Positions 9,637 through 17,858 of a stretch of 39,504 nt of DNA are shown piece by piece (positions within the stretch are counted from its first letter, which is position 1; each line of letters starts with the position of its first letter). Location: NCBI GenBank assembly GCA_025094145.1, contig JALLLS010000150.1, positions 1 to 39,504 on the forward strand, written 5' to 3'. Source of the stretch: Spinellus fusiger (taxonomy: Eukaryota > Mucoromycota > Mucoromycetes > Mucorales > Phycomycetaceae). Under the pieces are notes generated by a model that ran no database searches, was not told the DNA's origin, and saw only the letters and a program-made list of their open reading frames with translations. The translations under genes and the position numbers were made by a program.

Positions 9637-9940
9637 TTGATCACGATGTGCAAAAAATAATAATCAGATGCACAAATCTTTTGGAAAAAACCAATAGTTG
9701 ATATCATCATTCAGTATTTGATATCTATTTACATCAGTACACCACTATTAGTACTTCTGTATTTATTGGTGGACTTTATATGGCTTGGTCATAGACTCTT
9801 GTTTATTTATTTCAAAGCATACTTCCACTGATATTCTTAGTAATAAGCTACTACTTTGACTCTGTAGATAGTAGAATATAATCTAATATTCATGTCCACT
9901 AATAAAGATAAGGTCAAATACAATCATTTATAGGATAAGT
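9637..9940. other. AT-rich spacer
   Basis: Nothing recognisable between the Plavaka right end and the helix-turn-helix gene. Confidence 0.5.
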
Positions 9941-10537
9941 TCAAGTCTCATCATTGGCCTGTAAAAGGTGGCCTGTGCAGCTGGATTGATCATGCTCCTG
10001 CTTAATCTCTTTATTGTCTGCAGTGGGCTGTGATTCCACTTGTGAGTTTGGCTCAACTTCTTTGGTAATTATGGACTCAGTCTTGATATCTTTTATAATC
10101 TCAAGAGAGACACTTTCGCTGAATGCCTTCAAGATATTGAAAACAGTATGTTTGCTGGTACCAACCACAGCAGCAATCTCTTTTTGCTTGAGACCGTTGA
10201 CATTGCACTCGTGTAGAATAGTTTTGCGCATGTCTTCAACACATTTTCCTTTTTTACGAGGTGTATGTGTCTTTCCAGTACTAAGCTTGTGTTGAATCAA
10301 GATACTAGAAACAGTTGATTGAACAACACCGATCATAGCAGCAATCTCTCTTAGCTTTAGACTATTGACATTGCGCTCATGTAGAATAGTTTTACGCATG
10401 TTTTCATCAACTGGGTTTCCTGTTTTACGAGGTTTAAGGATATCTTCAGTATTAAGAGTCTGTCTATTAGTGTTTATTTTCTCTATGGTGAGTGTTTTAT
10501 CGAATGTGTTTTTTTTTATTAGCAGCTGTTTCTTCAT
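9941..10537 (-). CDS. Tandem helix-turn-helix protein, possibly transposase-derived
   Basis: A 198-residue frame starts at an ATG. It carries two copies of a 56-residue module (168-bp period in the DNA). Each begins PRK, continues with MRKTILHE and is followed by a helix-turn-helix: LREIAAMIGVVQSTVSSIL in module 1 and QKEIAAVVGTSKHTVFNIL in module 2. Paired HTH units of this kind form the DNA-binding half of Tc1/mariner transposases, but no DDE catalytic domain follows. The C-terminal 50 residues or so are polar and acidic, with two psi-K-x-E sites (IKTE, IKQE). An upstream ATG at 10589 opens a Lys/Glu/Ala-rich frame that would fuse in frame if the run of nine A (minus strand) had eight. The function is unknown. 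It may be a domesticated DNA-binding protein or the remains of a transposase. Confidence 0.55.
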   Translation of the reverse strand: MKKQLLIKKNTFDKTLTIEKINTNRQTLNTEDILKPRKTGNPVDENMRKTILHERNVNSLKLREIAAMIGVVQSTVSSILIQHKLSTGKTHTPRKKGKCVEDMRKTILHECNVNGLKQKEIAAVVGTSKHTVFNILKAFSESVSLEIIKDIKTESIITKEVEPNSQVESQPTADNKEIKQEHDQSSCTGHLLQANDET

Positions 10538-10814
10538 TAGCAGCTGTTTTCTCGATGCTGTTTGTTTTTTCGGTGGGTGAAGTGGACATTACGTAATGAA
10601 AGTAGGGAATTGATATGACTACGCTCCAGTGTAAATAAAGTAACCAGAATACAAACCCGGACATTTCAAATTCCGGACTATTTCTACCAAGACATAGTAT
10701 ACACTCTATTTTTCCTTTTCCATAACAACATTTTCTTATAATGTCTCTACCATCCAACACTATGAACATCTTTATTAGAACTCCTGAATTATATAGCAAA
10801 AGATACTAGCACTG

Positions 10815-11394
10815 TGATTCATTCAACAACCTTGTATAAGGTGCTGAACATGAATGTCTTGGAAGAAGTCTACTGCTATAAACTCACATCTCTCTCTCTC
10901 CTAAACCCTGGAATCAGTGATTTTATACATGAGAATAGTGCTAGACACTATAAAATTAAGATAACTCAATTGGAGAGTAGTTAATGGTGCAATGAGTGGT
11001 CTTTACTGTCCCTCACATAGCCCTGATCCCAGTCCAACTGAGCATCTGTAAGCTTAATTAAATGGTCATTGGTGAAGGACAGAAATGTGTATTCTACCAA
11101 ACAAAAGGTAGAGTTTATTGTAGACTAAAGTGGGGTAAATTATCAAAAAATAAAAAATCTCACTCATTGCCAGCGTGGGTGATCATGCCAAGGGTGATCA
11201 TGGTAGTTACTAAATAAACTACACATAGAACCACTGTTCTGTAGTATAAACACTCCTTTATGTATCGATTGAAAGTTTTACATTTCTATCTAATATATTC
11301 ATAAAGTGATGATATTATCAAGATAAAAGAGATATACATATATATATACATATATACATCTTTAATTATATTTGCTCTATGACTTATAGTGCAA
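10815..11394 (+). mobile_element. Tc1-like transposon relic (C-terminal part and tail)
   Basis: A heavily decayed Tc1-type transposase trace on the plus strand. It has a piece reading KVLNMN, then a second-Asp region (HENSARHYK) and a third-catalytic region (SPDPSPTEHL), all broken by stops. From about 11121 to 11394 it matches the tail of the minus-strand Tc1 element at 37174-37436. The middle of the gene is deleted. Confidence 0.65.
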
Positions 11395-11543
11395 GCTATA
11401 AAATGAAACAAAAGAATCATGGGAATTAAATGGCAAATCATTAAACAGTGGACTCTAACTTTCAGAACATCAGCTGACCAAGAGAGGAGTAGGCAGAGTG
11501 AAAGGCGTGTATGCCTTATAGTCATCTATTTACACTCAGATGG

Positions 11544-12350
11544 TACAGTTCAAAGTATTTTTATTTTTTGGGTGTTGGTTGCTATTCGCGCATTGGGCAT
11601 TTTAGCCACCCTATGAGAACTTTTGTGAAATACATGAGAATAGACATAGAAACACTTCAAATAAAAAAGTGAAAAAATAAATGCAAATGAATGAGAAACA
11701 GACGGACAAGAGAAATACAAAACCTCAAATGAGGGAAAAATAATGAAAAAACGAGAAATGATGGTAAAATAAGAATTATGAATAAACATCCAAAAGGCCA
11801 TAAAGTCAGCAAGGAAAACAGGACACCAAAAAGATAATCGTCATTCTGTGGCGATTCGAAATCCAACGAGGGATAATTAGAGCAACTTGGACAATCCTGA
11901 AAATATATGTAGCAACTACACTAGCAGCTTCTGGCTTTGCTAAACGGGTTAAGAATGGGTGGTAGAGGAGAGATCGGAGGAGAAGTGAGGATACAGCGTC
12001 TGTTGCTACAGGAGTCTTTGCACTCTATGGCGGCGTTGGCGTTCCCGCTCAACACACCTATCAGCAGCCTCAATGAGCAAGCTACCAGCTGATGGCTCTA
12101 CCTTAAAGTCTCTAGTGGATGTGGCTTGATCAATGGCTTGCAGCAGTATTAACAAACTGGGCCAGAGATCTCGCCATTTAACAAAAGGACTTAACCATGC
12201 GCGGCAGAAGATTTAGACAATAGTCAATTGGATGAACATCTTGTGGTGGTGCAAGAACTAGGAAGAACAAGAACATGGAGCATTCATGATCAACAAATGT
12301 GCAAGTGAGAAAGCGGTCCCGATTGGCAGATGGGTGGCCACATTGGCAAG
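11544..12350 (-). mobile_element. LINE family 2, copy A: 3' fragment, left arm of an 807-bp inverted repeat
   Basis: This is the C-terminal coding end and 3' UTR of a second LINE family, minus strand. It is the reverse complement of 15353-16159 over exactly 807 bp with no indel and one mismatch noticed (12310). It includes the same frameshift found in copy B shortly after the LLPRMVKSF segment. Its 3' tail ends in TACTTTGAACTGTA, as in copies B and C. The 5' truncation point is followed after 9 nt by the TA of the Tc1 element. Confidence 0.9.
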
Positions 12351-12359
12351 AAAAAAGTG

Positions 12360-13728
12360 TACAGTAGCCTTCAAAATAATAAGGAAGATTTTTCATGCCC
12401 CGGTATAATTCTGTAATAGGAAATACTTATTCTTTGTAATAAAAACACACATTAAACACACAGTAGAGACTTGAAAATTGGATGAAGTATAAAAAAGGAC
12501 AACATAATAATATATACAAGTTTATTGGGTGGAAAACCTTAATATTTGGTGCTTCCACCCTTGGCCTCTATAACAGCCCTACATCTCCGCCCCATGCTGG
12601 CATTGAGGGTGTCTGTAGTATCTTTGGGAATATTCTCACAATCTTTTAACAAAAGCACCCCCAAATCTTGTAGAGTACTTGTTGAGGTCATTCTCTTTCT
12701 GATAGCCCTATCCAGCTCCTCCCAAAGATGCTCTATTGGGTTCAGGTCGGGGCTTTGTGAGGGCCACCCCTCCATAGCGACAATGCTCTCCTGTGCCTCA
12801 CACAACCTGGACTCACTACTCTTGTGGCAGCTGGCATTGTCTTCCTGAAGAACATAATCAATCTCTGGATTTAGTGCCTTGAGTCGAGCCAGCTCAGGGC
12901 AGTAATTCTCTTTTAAGATTTCAATGTATCCTCTACTGTCTATACTGCCATTTACAGGCACTAACCTTCCAACACTTTCACCAGAGAAAGAACCCCACAC
13001 CTTACACTAACACCACCAAACTTCATCGTTGGCTTTACATTCTTTGGGAGAAGTCCCTCCCTTTTTCTTGCGCACCACTCTGTTGCGGTTATTGGTTCTC
13101 ATCAGTTGGTACTTTGACTCATCGGACCAGATGACTGTCTTCCAGTCTTCCTCAGTTCAATGGAGGTGGGTCTTAGCCCAAGCAAGTCTCAACTTCTTAT
13201 GCTTGTTGGTGAGAGAAGGCTTTCTTAACCACCCTGCAAGAAAACAAGTCAAGCTTCTTTATCAATTTTCTAAAAGTGTTCATAGACACTTGGGTGGTCA
13301 TCTGCTTGCGAAGCTGATTCATTGTCTGGAATGAATCCCTTCCCACTTCGCGACTGACCTTTCTCTCATATCTCTCATTAAGAATGGGATTACTCTCGGT
13401 GCTTCTTTTGGCCTTGAAACAGCCAGTTTCCTTATATCTCTTTACGATACGGGAAACAGACCGTTGACTAACTCCAAACCTAGCAGAAATGGCAGCCTGG
13501 CTGGTCCCATTTAAGGTGGCCTCGTGAGCAATGAGACATCGGGTGAAGTCATCGATATTCTTCTTTCTGTTCCCAAGAGGTCTCATGGGTTATTCGTTGG
13601 TGTTAGATGAGGTAGACATTAGGGTGGAAAAGCGATAAATGAAGAATGTTTAATTAAAAATAATAATTTCAAGGGTAAAATTATGGTCTGAATTTGAAAT
13701 ATTCCTTGTTTTATTGAAAGCCACTGTA
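12360..13728 (-). mobile_element. Tc1-like transposon with imperfect terminal inverted repeats
   Basis: TA dinucleotides at 12360-12361 and 13727-13728 flank inverted ends that begin CAGTAGCCTTCAA and CAGTGGCTTTCAA and stay alignable for about 50 nt. The length of roughly 1.37 kb fits Tc1 elements. The transposase gene inside is on the minus strand. The element lies exactly between two head-to-head LINE family 2 copies. Confidence 0.8.
12539..13586 (-). pseudogene. Tc1-like DD34E transposase, multiply disrupted
   Basis: The N-terminal part (from the ATG at 13586) holds two helix-turn-helix units, the second reading ISARFGVSQRSVSRIVKRY. The catalytic core is recognisable by VIWSDES (first Asp), QEDNASCHK (second Asp) and SPDLNPIEHLWEELDR (Glu). 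The N-terminal frame stops at 13197 after a frameshift near 13215. A TGA replaces an expected Trp near 13160, and another frame change lies near 13010. The C-terminal 153 residues are open. The enzyme would cut and paste the element at TA sites if intact; here it is dead. Confidence 0.85.
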
Positions 13729-15697
13729 TTTACTCTATCTATTAGCTTGACATCGGTGTTTCGTAAGCTCTTAGAAAGAGGTATAGCTGGGGAGCTCCTT
13801 TCGACCATGCCTGCATTGGACATTGCTCAAGGTGGATTTCGCGCTCGTCGTGGAACTCTAGACCAGGTCCTCTGTCTCCACGAACTTATGGGGTTGTACG
13901 CTGCCCAAGGATCAGGAGAGCAAGATCCAAAACCTCCAGTCGTCGTCTTCCTAGATATTAAAGCTGCATATGATAGTGTGGAACGCTCTGTCATATGGGA
14001 GTCGCTGATGCCCTTCGTGTCTCAGCCGTTGCTCTTGCTACTACAGAATTTGTTTGATGACATTGTGGTGAATGTGATTCTGAAAAATGTAGCATCCCGG
14101 GACATTGCACCTAAACGAGGAGTCTTACAGGGTAGTATTCTTTCTCCATTCCTTTATTCTATTTTCATTGATACTCTTCCACGTTTCTTGAGGTTTGCTT
14201 CGGTATCCCCAATACTGGTTGGTATGCACCCACCTACCATGGGACGGTCCATTAATCTCTGTGCTCGAAATCCTTTCTCTTTTGCTTCCCCACAGGCAAC
14301 TGTTCACGCATTGCTTGACGAGTTACAGAATTCCCTTCACAATCCTTTTCTTACTTCTACAGTTTCGGATGAATCTTCTGAGTCGTTAGATTCCTCTTAC
14401 AGTCCGTCTTATGTCACTGTTACTTGGGCTCCTGTGAATTGTTTGTTGTATGCTGATGATGTGGCTCTTATGGGCTGCCCAGAAGATATACATCGAATGC
14501 TGGCACTTGCCGAAATTCACTCGACCCTCCTTAGTTACAAATGGAGTCCCTCCAAATGTGAAGTACTCAATGCCCCGGCCAATGTGCCGTTTTACCTCTA
14601 TGGCAACGAGCTTCCAACCTGTGATACTTTCAAGTACCTTGGTATCCCCTTTTCACGTCAAGGTATTAACTAAGACGCACTTTTCTCACACTCACAAGTC
14701 AAGGCAATTGCAGTAATGCAAAAGCTGAGAGGAATGGGTGTAAACATGTATGGCTTTGGGATTACAGCAGCCCTAAGAGCGTATACTGTTTTTGTTCGGC
14801 CTATCCTTGAGTATGGGTTGGCTATTTGTAATGTCAATAGACTAGGCATCCGCCCGCTACAAATCTGTCAGTCTGCTTGTCTGAGACTTTTTCTTGCTAG
14901 ATCTGCTACTGCTAGGTTTGGAACGATCCAGGTTGCCCAATTAGCTGCCCTCCCTAACATATACTCTCGTTTTCTTTATCTGCAAGCCAAATTTGTTGAG
15001 CGCGCAGCTACCCTTCCTGAAGACACCCTCCTCTGGTGCCTTGTCCCGCAGCTTGAAGCACCCCAGAGTAAAGCCAGATGGATTAAGCTACGTGGCAATG
15101 TACTCTGGCAAAATGCTCAAAGAATAGGACGGGCTCACAACCCTCCTAAATATCCATTAAAAGTAGCTTATCTTGAACGTCTTCAAAGTGAAATTACTAG
15201 TCTAGTACGTGGCAAGAATCCGCTGGTGACGGTAGCCCGTGGACTATGTAGACCTGTTTGGGATCCAATTCTTCTACTACCGTGCACGCGCAAAGAGAGA
15301 CATCGTCTACTAAAATGGAGGATTGCTTGGTTACCACCAACACCTTCAGTTCCTTGCCAATGTGGCCACCCATCTGCCAATCGGGACCGCTTTCTCACCT
15401 GCACATTTGTTGATCATGAATGCTCCATGTTCTTGTTCTTCCTAGTTCTTGCACCACCACAAGATGTTCATCCAATTGACTATTGTCTAAATCTTCTGCC
15501 GCGCATGGTTAAGTCCTTTTGTTAAATGGCGAGATCTCTGGCCCAGTTTGTTAATACTGCTGCAAGCCATTGATCAAGCCACATCCACTAGAGACTTTAA
15601 GGTAGAGCCATCAGCTGGTAGCTTGCTCATTGAGGCTGCTGATAGGTGTGTTGAGCGGGAACGCCAACGCCGCCATAGAGTGCAAAGACTCCTGTAG
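13729..15697 (+). pseudogene. LINE family 2 ORF2: reverse transcriptase and C-terminal region, nonsense and frameshift
   Basis: The frame starts inside RT at SLTSVFRKLLERG and goes through GGFRARRG, FLDIKAAYDSV (first Asp), RGVLQGSILSPFLYS and LLYADDVALMG (YADD box). Then comes an in-frame TAA at 14671-14673 after FSRQGIN. The same frame resumes as DALFSHSQVKAI and continues through a Cys/His cluster (CQCGHPSANRDRFLTC), as found at LINE ORF2 C termini. Near 15515 one extra base shifts the frame and makes an early stop; copy C lacks this base. In the restored frame the original stop would be at 15695-15697. Family 2 differs clearly from family 1 at the window start. Confidence 0.8.
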
Positions 15698-16159
15698 CAA
15701 CAGACGCTGTATCCTCACTTCTCCTCCGATCTCTCCTCTACCACCCATTCTTAACCCGTTTAGCAAAGCCAGAAGCTGCTAGTGTAGTTGCTACATATAT
15801 TTTCAGGATTGTCCAAGTTGCTCTAATTATCCCTCGTTGGATTTCGAATCGCCACAGAATGACGATTATCTTTTTGGTGTCCTGTTTTCCTTGCTGACTT
15901 TATGGCCTTTTGGATGTTTATTCATAATTCTTATTTTACCATCATTTCTCGTTTTTTCATTATTTTTCCCTCATTTGAGGTTTTGTATTTCTCTTGTCCG
16001 TCTGTTTCTCATTCATTTGCATTTATTTTTTCACTTTTTTATTTGAAGTGTTTCTATGTCTATTCTCATGTATTTCACAAAAGTTCTCATAGGGTGGCTA
16101 AAATGCCCAATGCGCGAATAGCAACCAACACCCAAAAAATAAAAATACTTTGAACTGTA
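13729..16159 (+). mobile_element. LINE family 2, copy B (5'-truncated), right arm of the inverted repeat at its 3' end
   Basis: It runs from the start of the reverse-transcriptase domain to the LINE 3' tail TACTTTGAACTGTA. The 5' part is missing and the Tc1 right end takes its place. The last 807 bp are the mirror image of copy A. The 3' end coincides with the TA used by the IS630-like insertion. Confidence 0.85.
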
Positions 16160-16227
16160 CACCTTTTTCGGAAAGTATTCGCACAACCTCAGAAAAAAAT
16201 CGCACACTTTTTTTTTTTTTTTCAATT

Positions 16228-16296
16228 TTCGCAGACTTTATATTTTACTTTTCGCAGACTTTATATTTTACTTTTCGCAGACTTTATATTTTATAA
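16228..16296 (+). repeat. Three tandem 23-bp units in the left end of the IS630-like element
   Basis: Units start at 16228, 16251 and 16274, each beginning TTCGCAGACTTTATATTTTA. Their core resembles the inverted-repeat motif TTCGCA, so they may be extra transposase binding sites. The right end of the element has no matching array. Confidence 0.85.
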
Positions 16297-16330
16297 TTTG
16301 CACACTTTTCGAAATACTATTTCTTCAACA

Positions 16331-17641
16331 ATGAGCTTACAAATTTACTATGAATATGGACAGGAAAATGCTATCAAAAAAATGGGCAATGAACCTATAT
16401 TGATAGATGTAGTTAAAGAGTGTTTTCCTCTTCAAAACATCGTAGACTACAGTACTTACTTGGACTTAAAACCACCCGAGAAGCCTCAGCCAAAACCCAA
16501 GGCCACCAGAAAGGATACAACGTCTACTCCAGCACCTGTGTCTTACTACAAGAAACATGGTGATGATGTTAAAGGTCACCTTTTTCATCTGGTTTATGAA
16601 CTAGATATGACTGCAGGTAAAGCAGCTAAGCAGTTGGGTATTGCTCGTAGAACCGCATACGACTGGATTGAAAGAGATCAGGAACAAATCATGCAAAATA
16701 TGAACAGAGATCTCAAAGTTGAGCCAGTAGAGACCCTAAAAATGGGCCGACCTGCATTATTAAATGAAGACCATAAGAAACATCTTTCTGAAATTTCTTT
16801 TTATTATTATTACCACTCTGCAACGTTAGATCAAGCAATGGACAATCTCACTGAACAGTTCAAAGACTTGAAAGTTGCCAAGACAACGGTTTACAGCTTT
16901 ATGACAGAAAAGTGTGCCTTGTCATTTAAGAAAGCACACCTTTATTCAAAGGAAAGAAACTCGCCTGAGAGTATTGAGAAATTTTTTGACTGGGTTATCA
17001 GATGGAACCAAACAGACATAGATTACAATAGTAACTGTGTGTTTATTGATGAGTCCGCCTTTCATATAAATCTGAAAAGAACCATGGCTTGGTCAAAGAA
17101 AGGAACCAGAGCAGAGGTTGTTCAGCCCACAACAAGAGCAAAAACAACAACAATTCTGGGAGTTATATCTTCTCGTGGAATTATTAATGTTAAATTAAGA
17201 GTGCCTTATACTTCTTCACCAAGAAAAAGAAAAGCAAACGGAACAACCAAAATGCAGAATACTACTGGAACAGTTACTGGTCATTACTTTAACTTTATTG
17301 CAAGCACCTTGGATGTTTTGGATCTTTACAGTGAATTTAAAGGACATTATATAATATTGAATAATGCACCTAGCCACACAGCTGGAAGTATTAGCAGACT
17401 TATTGAAGGTCGTGGCTATGGATGTGTATACCTTCCACCCTACTCTCCTGAGCTTAACCCCATTGAGCAACTCTGGTCTGTTGTGAAGAGCAAGCTTAAA
17501 AGAGAAAAGCTCTTAGAAAATGAGACGTTAAACATGAGGATCACTGAAGCATGTAGTAATGTTCTTATCAGTGATCTTAAGGGATTTTGTCGTTACTCTT
17601 CTTCGAAATTTAAAACATGTTTAAGTAGACATCCCCTTTAA
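16331..17641 (+). CDS. IS630/Tc1-family DDE transposase with Asp-to-Asn at the second catalytic position
   Basis: An intact frame of 436 residues from the first ATG (MSLQIYYEYGQEN). After a Pro/Lys-rich linker comes a helix-turn-helix near residues 95-125 (GKAAKQLGIARRTAYDWIER). The catalytic domain follows: FIDES with Asp240, then ILNNAPSH at 342-349, then PYSPELNPIEQLW with Glu379. The spacing between 344 and 379 is exactly DD34E-like, but position 344 is Asn where the family has Asp (AAT instead of GAT). Metal coordination should therefore fail even though nothing else is broken. The gene fills most of the element between the inverted repeats. It could be a recently inactivated transposase or one kept for DNA binding. 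Confidence 0.88.
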   Translation: MSLQIYYEYGQENAIKKMGNEPILIDVVKECFPLQNIVDYSTYLDLKPPEKPQPKPKATRKDTTSTPAPVSYYKKHGDDVKGHLFHLVYELDMTAGKAAKQLGIARRTAYDWIERDQEQIMQNMNRDLKVEPVETLKMGRPALLNEDHKKHLSEISFYYYYHSATLDQAMDNLTEQFKDLKVAKTTVYSFMTEKCALSFKKAHLYSKERNSPESIEKFFDWVIRWNQTDIDYNSNCVFIDESAFHINLKRTMAWSKKGTRAEVVQPTTRAKTTTILGVISSRGIINVKLRVPYTSSPRKRKANGTTKMQNTTGTVTGHYFNFIASTLDVLDLYSEFKGHYIILNNAPSHTAGSISRLIEGRGYGCVYLPPYSPELNPIEQLWSVVKSKLKREKLLENETLNMRITEACSNVLISDLKGFCRYSSSKFKTCLSRHPL

Positions 17642-17858
17642 TAAAGTGTGCGAAAATTGAAAAAAAAAAGTGTGCGATTTTTTTCTGAGGTTGTGCGAAT
17701 ACTTTCCGAAAAATGTGTACTCTATCCCTTATTTCTTTTCTCAGTTTTTCATTGGTCATTTTCATCAATATTCAACTCAACACAACCATTTTATAGAGAA
17801 AATTGATTTAATCCAAAGTTTCCTTATTTTCTTTCTTTCTCACGCTTCTTTGAAACTC

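Larger units (their letters stand above)
16160..17717 (+). mobile_element. IS630/Tc1-like DNA transposon, full length, TA target duplication
   Basis: Terminal inverted repeats begin CACCTTTTTCGGAAAG on the left and CACATTTTTCGGAAAG on the right (read inward). They stay nearly perfect for about 70 nt, including the TTCGCACAACCTCAG block and a poly-T stretch. Flanking TA pairs lie at 16158-16159 and 17718-17719. The 1558-bp element encodes one transposase. It is inserted at the very 3' end of LINE copy B and ends 140 bp before the acetoacetyl-CoA synthetase ATG. Confidence 0.92.

Noticed and set aside
15837..16153. Identical 69- and 83-codon frames in both LINE arms
   Set aside because: They lie in the LINE 3' UTR and are copied with the repeat; Phe/Leu-rich low-complexity translations without conservation signal beyond DNA identity.
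16298..16330. Upstream extension of the IS630 transposase
   Set aside because: It would start at TTG; the first ATG in frame is at 16331.
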